From Candidatus Bathyarchaeota archaeon (lineage in GTDB: Archaea > Thermoproteota > Bathyarchaeia > Bathyarchaeales > Bathycorpusculaceae), in NCBI GenBank assembly GCA_030626685.1, contig DAOUTL010000072.1:1-6823 (forward strand): 6,823 nucleotides of DNA, given 5' to 3'. Within the stretch, counting starts at the first letter, position 1, and the number at the start of each line of letters is the position of its first letter. The notes beneath the pieces are model-generated. The model was given only the letters and a program-made list of their open reading frames with translations. It did no database searches and was not told the DNA's origin. Positions 1-5,677 of the stretch are shown here, one piece after another. A program made the position numbers and the translations under genes.

Positions 1-83
1 AGGCTGAAATGCGTGGAAGACGGTTTAGAGTCGCTCTTAACGGCGAAGAATACGAAGTAACAATCAGAAAGGTGGAAAAATAA
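1..83 (+). CDS. C-terminal end of an upstream gene, possibly biotin-carrier related (partial)
   Basis: An open frame entering from the left edge (codons from position 3) ends in TAA at 81-83, immediately before the ATG of the decarboxylase beta subunit. The visible tail contains FRVALNGEEYEVTI followed by a short basic end. This two-strand motif (F-x-V-x-x-NG-x-x-YEV) resembles the segment that precedes the biotinyl domain in biotin carrier subunits and in the alpha subunits of decarboxylases. The biotin attachment motif (MKM type) is not in the visible part, and the frame stops where the linker and biotinyl domain would normally follow. It could be a shortened or split carrier, or the end of another subunit. 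The zero-base spacing implies one operon with the beta subunit. The family assignment is an inference from about 25 residues. Confidence 0.5.
   Translation, partial: AEMRGRRFRVALNGEEYEVTIRKVEK
69..76 (+). promoter_or_regulatory. Ribosome binding site of the decarboxylase beta gene
   Basis: AAGGTGGA lies inside the last codons of the preceding gene and ends 7 nt before the ATG at 84. It matches the archaeal Shine-Dalgarno core GGTG. It supports the start at 84 and translation coupled to the upstream gene. Confidence 0.6.
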
Positions 84-1208
84 ATGCCGGCACCTCTTTT
101 ACCCTTCCCATTTGGCAACATCATAATGATTGCTGTTGGGTGCATATTCATTTACTTAGCCATAAAAAAGGAGTATGAACCACTTTTGCTGATTCCAATA
201 GGCTTCGGAGCAATAATAGTCAACATTCCATACTCAGGGCTTATGGATGAAGGGGGTTTTCTCTGGTGGATTTACCAGTACGGCGTTTTAAACGATTTAT
301 TCCCATGCTTACTGTTCATCGGAATCGGAGCCATGATGGACTTCGGAGCCCTAATAGAGCGACCACGGTTTCTAATTTTCGCTGCAGCTGGACAACTCGG
401 AATTTTTATAGCCTTGCTCTGCGCATTAGCGGTTGGGTTTAATCCCCTTCAAGCTTCATGCATTGGAATAATCGGGGCAATGGATGGACCAACAGCTATT
501 TACATAACAACAAAGTTCAAACAAGTGAAGTTGCTTGGTCCAATTTCTGTTTGCGCTTACTCCTACATGTCACTTGTACCGCTACTTCAAATTCCAATTT
601 CTAAAGCGTTAACCACACGTAAGGAGAGGCTTATCAAAATGGAGTATAAACCTCAAGCATACTCCAAAGCCGTTCGAATAATATTTCCAATAGTAGTGAC
701 AATTATAACCTGTGCCGTTGCTCCCATGGGAACACCACTCATGGGCAGCCTCATGCTTGGTAACCTGCTTAAAGAAAGCGGTGTCGTCAGAAGACTTGCA
801 AAGTCCGCTGAAAATGAGATTGCAAACGTTACAACATTGCTTTTAGGAATGGTGATTGGTGGAACAATGAACGCAGAGAACTTTCTCCTCCCTGACACGC
901 TTAAAGTGTTCGGTTTAGGCTTGGTGGCTTTTGTTTCCGCCATAGCTTGCGGAATCCTCTTCGCAAAACTCGTATGCTTCATAACAAAAGGAAAAGTCAA
1001 CCCCTTGATTGGGGCTTGCGGAATCTCAGCCTTCCCCATGGCTGCAAGAACAGCCCACAGAATCGGAAGGGAAGAGGACTCAAGCAACTGGCTTCTGCCA
1101 TATGCCATGGCAACAAACGTGGGTGGACAGATAGGCTCGGTGGTGGCTGGAGGGGTGATTTTAACGTATGCTCCAGCGGTAATGCAAATGTTAGGTCTAA
1201 TACCATAA
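84..1208 (+). CDS. oadB: Sodium ion-translocating decarboxylase, beta subunit (OadB/GcdB/MmdB family)
   Basis: This is the integral membrane subunit of biotin-dependent decarboxylases (oxaloacetate, methylmalonyl-CoA or glutaconyl-CoA). It decarboxylates carboxybiotin and exports Na+. The 374 residues are close to the length of GcdB-type members. Family hallmarks run in order: YEPLLLIPIGFGAI (31-44), GIGAMMDFGALI (80-91), GAMDGPTAI (131-139), AYSYMSLVPLLQ (158-169), ALTTRKER (175-182), and NPLIGACGISAFPMAAR (306-322). D134 corresponds to the essential Asp203 of Klebsiella OadB. N306, G310, S315 and R322 match its Asn373/Gly377/Ser382/Arg389 set with identical spacing, and Y161 fits Tyr229. 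Several hydrophobic segments fit a polytopic membrane protein. The start has a good ribosome binding site and directly abuts the upstream stop. The acyl substrate cannot be read from this subunit, so the symbol denotes the family only. The carboxyltransferase subunit should lie to the left. Confidence 0.95.
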   Translation: MPAPLLPFPFGNIIMIAVGCIFIYLAIKKEYEPLLLIPIGFGAIIVNIPYSGLMDEGGFLWWIYQYGVLNDLFPCLLFIGIGAMMDFGALIERPRFLIFAAAGQLGIFIALLCALAVGFNPLQASCIGIIGAMDGPTAIYITTKFKQVKLLGPISVCAYSYMSLVPLLQIPISKALTTRKERLIKMEYKPQAYSKAVRIIFPIVVTIITCAVAPMGTPLMGSLMLGNLLKESGVVRRLAKSAENEIANVTTLLLGMVIGGTMNAENFLLPDTLKVFGLGLVAFVSAIACGILFAKLVCFITKGKVNPLIGACGISAFPMAARTAHRIGREEDSSNWLLPYAMATNVGGQIGSVVAGGVILTYAPAVMQMLGLIP

Positions 1209-1289
1209 AACAAAACCGAATAATTTGCTTCTATTGGATTTGCTCTAGATATCCTTGGTGAGTTGCAACGGCTAATTTAATCATGTAAG

Positions 1290-1312
1290 TTTCAACATTG
1301 AAAACTATATAG
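1290..1312 (+). promoter_or_regulatory. Candidate archaeal promoter (BRE/TATA) with adjacent dyad
   Basis: TTGAAAAC followed by TATATAG (1305-1311) looks like a BRE plus TATA box, predicting a transcript start near 1335. An inverted repeat TTTCAA/TTGAAA (1290-1295 and 1298-1303, 2-nt spacer) sits on the BRE side, where a repressor could block TFB binding. It probably serves the small lysine-rich gene and the cysteine-cluster gene, leaving a leader of about 230 nt; a closer promoter may exist around 1512-1520. This is pattern reading only. Confidence 0.35.
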
Positions 1313-1328
1313 GAGGGTCTGAAAATTT

Positions 1329-1350
1329 CCCCTTTAACAAAACGAAGGGG
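1329..1350 (+). repeat. Short inverted repeat CCCCTT/AAGGGG
   Basis: CCCCTT at 1329-1334 pairs with AAGGGG at 1345-1350 across a 10-nt A-rich loop. It falls at or just before the predicted transcript start of the candidate promoter at 1290-1312, so it could form a 5' leader hairpin. It lacks a following T-run, so it is not a good terminator. It may be chance. Confidence 0.25.
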
Positions 1351-1564
1351 GGCTATTTTACTTGAATAATACCACTAGAGTAATTCAAACTTTCAGTAAT
1401 GAAACAATCAAAGGGGCGCACGTTATGTAAATGTCGGGGCGGTTTAAGTTTAAAACTCATTTAAATTCTTCGCATCTTCACGTAGAATGTGCTAACAATC
1501 CTTCGAGGATAGTAATATTTTTTAGTAAGTATAATTGGTCATGGCATAAAGTGGGGGTCAAAAT

Positions 1565-1699
1565 ATGGCTAAAAAAAGCAAGAAAGAGAAAGCTGCAGGT
1601 CAAGAAAAGCATAGACAATTGAAAAAGGCTAAGAAGATGCAGAGGAAACAGAAAAAGAAGGTTGAGCTTCCTAAAAAGCATAGGAAAAGTAAAAAATAG
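1565..1699 (+). CDS. Small lysine-rich basic protein, 44 residues
   Basis: ATG to TAG encodes 44 residues, of which 19 are lysine and 3 arginine, with no cysteine and almost no hydrophobic residues. The sequence begins MAKKSKKEKAAGQ and ends ELPKKHRKSKK. GGGGGT at 1553-1558, 6 nt before the ATG, is a plausible ribosome binding site. The composition suggests a soluble, probably disordered or single-helix protein that binds nucleic acid or ribosomes; this is inferred from charge alone and no family is recognised. It ends 16 nt before the most likely start of the cysteine-cluster gene, so the two probably share a transcript. An overlapping frame from 1431 to 1622 looks less coding-like. Low-complexity A-rich DNA can produce such frames by chance, which limits confidence. 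Confidence 0.55.
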   Translation: MAKKSKKEKAAGQEKHRQLKKAKKMQRKQKKKVELPKKHRKSKK

Positions 1700-1715
1700 T
1701 CTTTCTGTCTTTTGT

Positions 1716-2153
1716 ATGTTGTATGAGCAGTCTGGCGAGATTAGCTTGAGCTTTGAGTATCTGAAACATGTTCGTTTTAGATGCATGAGATGCGCCCGGT
1801 GCTGCGGCAATACTAAAGATAAGATTAGGTCGATTCTTCTATTGAAGATCGAAGCCGATCGTATATCAAAGGGGACATTGATAGGTCTTGATAAACTCGC
1901 TGAGAAAATCAAAGGTTTTGAACCCTACATTTACCAGATGAAAAAGACTGAGGACAGAAAATGCGTCTTTCTAAAAGATAACTCATGCTTTATCTATCAG
2001 ATAAGACTGCTAATCTGCAGATTCTATCCCTTCCAGCTCAAAAATCTTAGAAATAATAGATACTTTTTTACCTACACAGATGAATGCCCAAGTATCGGGA
2101 ACGGATCCCAACTCAAAAGAGACTTCTTGAAAGGCTTTTCGGTAAATTCATAG
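1716..2153 (+). CDS. YkgJ/UPF0153-like CxxCxxCC cysteine-cluster protein
   Basis: With the ATG at 1716 the protein has 145 residues. Its signature is CMRCARCC (23-30), then C83-VFLKDNS-C91, IYQIRLLICRFYPF with C101, and C124 in DECPS. This matches the arrangement of the YkgJ-type zinc or iron-sulfur binding family: CxxCxxCC, then C-x-F-L-x(3-4)-C, then R-x-x-x-C-R-x-(Y/F)-P-F. Eight cysteines are available for metal or cluster binding. The biochemical role of the family is poorly known. The protein has no signal peptide or membrane segment. Start choice is uncertain: a TTG at 1662 in frame would overlap the lysine-rich gene, and a TTG at 1746 would shorten the protein by 10 residues. The ATG at 1716 lies 16 nt after the preceding stop, has no clear Shine-Dalgarno site, and is preferred for its spacing. 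Confidence 0.8.
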   Translation: MLYEQSGEISLSFEYLKHVRFRCMRCARCCGNTKDKIRSILLLKIEADRISKGTLIGLDKLAEKIKGFEPYIYQMKKTEDRKCVFLKDNSCFIYQIRLLICRFYPFQLKNLRNNRYFFTYTDECPSIGNGSQLKRDFLKGFSVNS

Positions 2154-2183
2154 AGTTAATGAGAGAAAATACAATGCACGCGT

Positions 2184-2189
2184 AAAAAA
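2184..2189 (-). terminator. Oligo-T stretch ending the minus-strand operon
   Basis: Read on the minus strand, six T residues follow 11 nt after the last stop of the small frameshifted gene. Archaeal RNA polymerase can terminate at bare oligo-T runs, so this is a candidate end for the acyl-CoA synthetase/kinase transcript. There is no hairpin. Confidence 0.3.
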
Positions 2190-2199
2190 TGGGTGTTGG

Positions 2200-2342
2200 T
2201 TAAGGTTCTTCGTTTTTTGTCGTCTTTTTCAGAATTTCTAAGCCTTCCTTTACCAGTGCTCCAGAGTTTCCTCACTTGTTGTACCTTTCCTTTTTGCAAT
2301 CTCATCAACTATTGAAATATGTCTTGGAACATCTATTAACAC
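2200..2342 (-). pseudogene. Frameshifted small gene resembling a ribbon-helix-helix (CopG-like) protein
   Basis: Downstream of the kinase gene a GTG start (2342-2340) follows GGTG by 6 nt; this site overlaps the kinase's last codons. The first frame reads VLIDVPRHISIVDEIAKRKG and continues TTSEE before stopping at 2252-2250 after 30 codons. The frame shifted by one base then reads SGALVKEGLEILKKTTKNEE and ends in TAA at 2202-2200. Joined, the two parts look like one protein of about 47 residues: a strand, helix DEIAKRKG, a turn, and helix ALVKEGLEILKK, the layout of CopG/Arc-type DNA-binding antitoxins and regulators. The span of 143 nt is one base short of a whole number of codons, and the shift must lie between about 2274 and 2250. 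It is either a decayed gene, a sequencing error, or a real 30-residue product. The family assignment is inferred from pattern only. Confidence 0.5.
2213..2229 (+). terminator. Double oligo-T terminator after the cysteine-cluster gene
   Basis: T6 (2213-2218) and T5 (2225-2229), separated by GTCGTC, lie 60-76 nt after the stop of the cysteine-cluster gene on the same strand. This fits archaeal hairpin-independent termination. It overlaps the frameshifted minus-strand gene in antisense. Confidence 0.35.
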
Positions 2343-2345
2343 TAC

Positions 2346-4094
2346 TTACACCTTCAGTTTGTCCGCCTTTCTACAAATGTTTGAAATAGCTAAAATTATA
2401 TGTGGAAAAGTGAATACGCTGAAAACTTTTGTGTATCTGGGATTTCCAGCCTTTTTTACAAGTTTGACGTCTCCTCCAGCCCTTAAATAGCCTTCAATAA
2501 AGGCTTTTGTAATGAATTCTGTGGAACGCGTTCCAACAAACGGTGAGATAAAATGACCCGTATAATACAGAAGTTCGGCGATGTCCCAAACCTTGTCCCC
2601 GTTCCTTGACGCTTGTTCAAAATCCAGCATACAGATTTCACCATTTTCCTTAACCACTAGGTTCTCAGGTTTTGTGTCGCCTAAAGCTATGCTGAAGGCG
2701 TGTACCTCAGCGAGTTTTTCGCCAACTTTGCTTATAATGTCTAGGTCTTCCTTTACCTCCTCGGTGTTTTTTGCGTTGACAACTCTTTTTATCACTTTGC
2801 CGAGATTTTCGCCTTCCACGTATTCCATGAAAACTAAGCGTTTAACATGGCTTACATGCAGAATCTTTGGGACAGCAAAACCCTTCGAATATAGCAGCTG
2901 GTTTATAGCGCATTCTCTATCAAGTCTTGAGCGCCCCAAAACGGCAAAAGTTCTAGTTCCAAAAGTCCACAAAGTAAGTGGGAACCATTTGAAACTTGAC
3001 CAGTCTCTAAACCTCTTAACAACAATTTTTCTTTCTTCATCGTCCACAAAAGTCTTAACCAGATAAACATCATTCAAAACACCGCCAATCTCCTCAACCT
3101 TAATTTCTGCATCTTCATTTATAGAAAACACCTCTCTTGCAAAAGCTTCAACATCCATTCTACTCGCCAGAGAAACCAGTCCGCGAGCCGTAGGAATGTA
3201 TAAAAATCTGCGGGGTTCTTCAAGCTGATGGATAAGCTCTGAGTTTTCTTCGGCTTTCCTTTGGAATCTAAGAAAAGTTTCTCTATTCTGTGAAGGTATA
3301 TTTAGAGCTGTTGGAAAAATGCCGAGTAAAGATGTGAATAAGGTTCTTTGGGCTGTTTTGAAAAGGTTTACGAAACGGGCTTTTCTACTCTTAACCTCGC
3401 CCACAAGCTTTTTAGAGATTTTTACATATCCATCGGAAAGCCTAATTGCACTTTCTTTTTCTAATTCCTTTAATGCATCCACGTATCCGCGCATAACCCG
3501 TTCTATGTTTCCCTTTTTAACACCCTTTCGCATAAACCTAAGCAAACTGTAAGTCATCGGCGGGAAAAGTCGTGCTCTGCTTAGCATAGTTTCATACATG
3601 AAGTATTCTGGCTTTATGTGAAAATCGTAAGAGAGTTCTGGAAAATCCAAAACCAGGTTTTCCAAAAGTTCAAGGATTAAACGTTTTTTCAATCTAACTT
3701 CTTGGGAGCTCAAATATTCCTCGTTCACTAAGGCGATATATGGAAAAATCATCCTCCCAGCTAAGGCTTCACCTAGAAAACCTCTATCCACATCCCTTTC
3801 AAAAACCCACTCGTCAACCGCGAAGACAACGACATTTCGGTCATCCAAAACTTTTATGTACCCCATTAACCGAGGTTGAAAATCGCGGATTATAAGCAAA
3901 ATTTCCACAACTGTTTTTGTTTTAGAAAATTCTAGGGCATAATCACTACATATGCATGCGGCTGTGATCTGGTAGGAGCCCGCAACATATCTACAAAAAT
4001 TAAGAATTTGTTTGACTAATTTCTCTTCTGGAAGCTTTACATGTTTGGACAACTTTTCACCCGAAACTATGACGGTCACAAATAGAATTCGCAA
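2346..4094 (-). CDS. Two-domain protein: degenerate nucleotidyltransferase-like N-terminus and protein-kinase-fold C-terminus
   Basis: The 582-residue frame starts at a TTG 15 nt after the stop of the acyl-CoA synthetase gene; a GTG at residue 6 is an alternative, and neither has a clear ribosome binding site. The C-terminal third (about 335-582) has kinase-fold landmarks: GGVLNDVYLVK (337-347), K360 in IVVKRF, E394 as the likely alpha-C glutamate, hinge MEYVEGENL (423-431), catalytic loop LGDTKPENLVV (471-481) with D473 and N478, and LDFEQAS with metal-binding D491 (DFE, as in APH/choline-kinase-like enzymes, not DFG). Residues 44-72 (TAACICSDYAL ... VVEILLIIRDF) resemble the minimal nucleotidyltransferase pattern GS-x(n)-SDxDxLLxxR, but the first acidic position is V62 and the glycine is absent, so catalysis there looks lost. 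Residues about 180-230 suggest a winged-helix-like linker. The protein is probably cytoplasmic; its substrate is unknown (protein or small molecule). It shares a transcript with the acyl-CoA synthetase alpha subunit. Confidence 0.8.
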   Translation of the reverse strand: MRILFVTVIVSGEKLSKHVKLPEEKLVKQILNFCRYVAGSYQITAACICSDYALEFSKTKTVVEILLIIRDFQPRLMGYIKVLDDRNVVVFAVDEWVFERDVDRGFLGEALAGRMIFPYIALVNEEYLSSQEVRLKKRLILELLENLVLDFPELSYDFHIKPEYFMYETMLSRARLFPPMTYSLLRFMRKGVKKGNIERVMRGYVDALKELEKESAIRLSDGYVKISKKLVGEVKSRKARFVNLFKTAQRTLFTSLLGIFPTALNIPSQNRETFLRFQRKAEENSELIHQLEEPRRFLYIPTARGLVSLASRMDVEAFAREVFSINEDAEIKVEEIGGVLNDVYLVKTFVDDEERKIVVKRFRDWSSFKWFPLTLWTFGTRTFAVLGRSRLDRECAINQLLYSKGFAVPKILHVSHVKRLVFMEYVEGENLGKVIKRVVNAKNTEEVKEDLDIISKVGEKLAEVHAFSIALGDTKPENLVVKENGEICMLDFEQASRNGDKVWDIAELLYYTGHFISPFVGTRSTEFITKAFIEGYLRAGGDVKLVKKAGNPRYTKVFSVFTFPHIILAISNICRKADKLKV

Positions 4095-4109
4095 CTCTTC
4101 GAAATATAG

Positions 4110-5468
4110 TTAATGCTTTTCAATAATCTTACCATAAGTTCTTAAAATTTTTAGGGCTTTCACAGCTTTTTCCGGTAAGTTATACAAGGGTATATCCGTA
4201 TTACCCAACACCTTATACACGAATGTAAAATCTTCTCCGCCTGCTGGTACATCAACAACTGGTTTTTTCGGATATTTTGCCGCTGTTTCTGGGATCACTT
4301 CGGCGTCTTCTGGTTCAAAGAAGCAAGACTTAAGCATGTTTATTATTAAGACGCCGTCCACATTTTTGTCGGCAAGCACCAGTTCCAACACTCTGGAGTA
4401 TCTTTCAGCCCTTGCATCAGCTATCATATCTATGGGGTTTGTTGCGTCTACACCCGGATATGAGCTTTCAATCTTCTTCTTCGTCTTCTCAGATAAGGAT
4501 GCAAGCTGCAGATTGTTTCTCACAACGGTGTCCGCAGCCAGTATTGCCGGTCCACCCACATTGCTTACAATTGCTACGTTATCTCCGCGCATGGGAGGCT
4601 GCTTTGAAAGAGCTACGGCGGCGTTCATTAATTCTTCAATGTCTTCAACCCTTATTATTCCAGCTTTTTTAAAGGCTGCATCAAAAATTTCATCTGAACC
4701 CGCAATTGAAGCTGTGTGTGATTTTGCTCTTTTCGCTGATTCTTGTGTTATCCCGCCTTTTAAAGCTAAAATAGGTTTTTTCTTCACGATTTTTCTCGCC
4801 TCTTCTATGAATTTTCTCCCATTTTTTATTCCTTCCATGTATATGCATATGACTTTAGTATTTTTGTCGTTGCCAAAATACCGTAGCAAGTCAACGTCAT
4901 CAACGTCTATTTTGTCTCCTACGAAAGCGAATTTGCTCACGCCAATGCTATAAAAGCACGCCCAGTCAAGTAGACAAGCGCCTACTCCGCCACTTTGAGG
5001 TATAAAAGCGATTTTCCCCTTTTTTGGCATAACGTTTCTTTCAAAGGTTGTGTTTAATCCATTGGTAGTGTTTATGACGCCCATAATTGTGTTTGGTCCC
5101 AAGATTCTAACGCCGTACTCTTCTTTGAGTTTGAGCAGTTGTTGACGCTGTTCATCATCGTACCCACCAGTGATCATGGCAAGTGCTTTGACACCTATCT
5201 TCGCGCATTTCTCCGCCTGCTCAATTGACTGCTTTGGCGGAAGCATTATAACCGCAAGTTCGGGAATTTTCGGCAATTTACTTAGCTTATTATAACCAGC
5301 TTTCCCATCCACATCTAACACGTAGGTTTTTCCACGAAAGAGTTTCCTCATGTTGTAAACAACGTTTCTAAAAAGTTGCGGAGAAGCCATTCCAACCTTT
5401 TCCCGAATCCTGCTTGAACCTACTAGGACAACCTTTTGCGGTTCAAAGATGACCTTCACTTTATCCAT
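4110..5468 (-). CDS. acdA: Acyl-CoA synthetase (ADP-forming), alpha subunit
   Basis: This family catalyses acyl-CoA + ADP + Pi to acid + CoA + ATP, the archaeal route for making ATP from acetyl-CoA and other acyl-CoAs. Numbering from the chosen ATG (452 residues): a CoA-binding Rossmann domain opens with FEPQKVVLVGSS (8-19); ILGPNTIMGVIN (122-133) and PQSGGVGACLLDW (157-169) mark the succinyl-CoA-synthetase-like domain; SHTASIAGSDEIFDAAF (250-266) holds the phosphorylated histidine H251; SNVGGPAILAAD (302-313) and DATNPIDMI (341-349) belong to the third CoA-ligase domain. The length fits a stand-alone alpha subunit; the ATP-grasp beta subunit is absent here and must be encoded elsewhere. The start at 5468 has AAGGT at a good distance and places the Rossmann strand near the N-terminus as in relatives. 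An ATG at 5531 would add 21 residues but lacks a ribosome binding site. It is first in the minus-strand operon, 15 nt before the kinase-like gene. Confidence 0.9.
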   Translation of the reverse strand: MDKVKVIFEPQKVVLVGSSRIREKVGMASPQLFRNVVYNMRKLFRGKTYVLDVDGKAGYNKLSKLPKIPELAVIMLPPKQSIEQAEKCAKIGVKALAMITGGYDDEQRQQLLKLKEEYGVRILGPNTIMGVINTTNGLNTTFERNVMPKKGKIAFIPQSGGVGACLLDWACFYSIGVSKFAFVGDKIDVDDVDLLRYFGNDKNTKVICIYMEGIKNGRKFIEEARKIVKKKPILALKGGITQESAKRAKSHTASIAGSDEIFDAAFKKAGIIRVEDIEELMNAAVALSKQPPMRGDNVAIVSNVGGPAILAADTVVRNNLQLASLSEKTKKKIESSYPGVDATNPIDMIADARAERYSRVLELVLADKNVDGVLIINMLKSCFFEPEDAEVIPETAAKYPKKPVVDVPAGGEDFTFVYKVLGNTDIPLYNLPEKAVKALKILRTYGKIIEKH

Positions 5469-5561
5469 GAATTTAACCTTCAAACCAAACTTGTTGAGGT
5501 GAAGGAAAAAAGATAGGTTGTTCATGTTCATAAATTTAACTCAAAAAGGCTGGAGAAGCCT

Positions 5562-5571
5562 ACTTATACTA
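5562..5571 (-). promoter_or_regulatory. Candidate TATA box of the acyl-CoA synthetase operon
   Basis: On the minus strand TAGTATAAGT is a TATA-like sequence. A start about 26 nt downstream would be near 5540. That leaves a leader of about 70 nt to the preferred ATG at 5468, or about 9 nt to the ATG at 5531. A small hairpin GGCT-GGAGA-AGCC (5548-5560) lies between the box and the predicted start. It is a pattern match only. Confidence 0.3.
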
Positions 5572-5677
5572 TCCAGATTTATGGTGAGTTCTGGCCTATG
5601 TTTTGGTGGTGGCTGCTGATTTGGATTTGACCCATGTCCTGCTTGAAAGGGGGATAAGCAAAACTTAAACGGCTTTC

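Larger units (their letters stand above)
1209..1564. other. Intergenic region, 356 bases, no convincing gene
   Basis: The stretch between the decarboxylase beta gene and the lysine-rich small gene holds a promoter-like element with a dyad (1290-1312), a short C/G-rich inverted repeat (1329-1350), an 11-base palindrome AGTTTAAAACT at 1447-1457, and a plus-strand frame from TTG 1362 to 1622 that is broken by one stop at 1428-1430. No tRNA arm pattern, tandem repeat or transposon end was seen. No oligo-T terminator follows the beta gene. Confidence 0.6.

Noticed and set aside
653..1213. 186-codon open frame on the minus strand opposite the decarboxylase beta gene
   Set aside because: It lies entirely antisense to a gene with unmistakable family motifs, its translation has no recognisable domain, and it has no convincing ribosome site.
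947..1261. 104-codon plus-strand frame overlapping the end of the decarboxylase beta gene
   Set aside because: It is an out-of-frame overlap of a well supported coding region, with a translation rich in Arg, Asn and Trp that looks like frame-shifted noise.
1209..1564. tRNA, small structured RNA or mobile-element remnant in the intergenic region
   Set aside because: I found no T-arm or anticodon-arm pattern, no long stable stem, no terminal inverted repeats and no target duplication.
1431..1622. 63-codon plus-strand frame before the cysteine-cluster gene
   Set aside because: Its C-terminal third is an alternate reading of the lysine-rich gene, codon choice is unconvincing and its ribosome site is poorly spaced. 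The lysine-rich frame has the better site.
1478..1912. 144-codon minus-strand frame rich in Leu and Phe
   Set aside because: It is antisense to the A-rich lysine codons and to the conserved cysteine motif; the Leu/Phe richness is the expected shadow of Lys/Glu codons.
2154..2345. Toxin gene partnering the broken ribbon-helix-helix-like gene
   Set aside because: There is no frame for a PIN, RelE or HEPN toxin next to it; the plus-strand side holds only T-runs and the cysteine-cluster gene.
2581..3066. 161-codon plus-strand frame opposite the kinase domain
   Set aside because: It is antisense to the conserved kinase catalytic segment and its Ser/Leu/Thr-rich translation is typical of a shadow frame.
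4336..4953. 205-codon plus-strand frame opposite the acyl-CoA synthetase
   Set aside because: It is antisense to the histidine motif and CoA-ligase domains, with no recognisable domain or promoter of its own.
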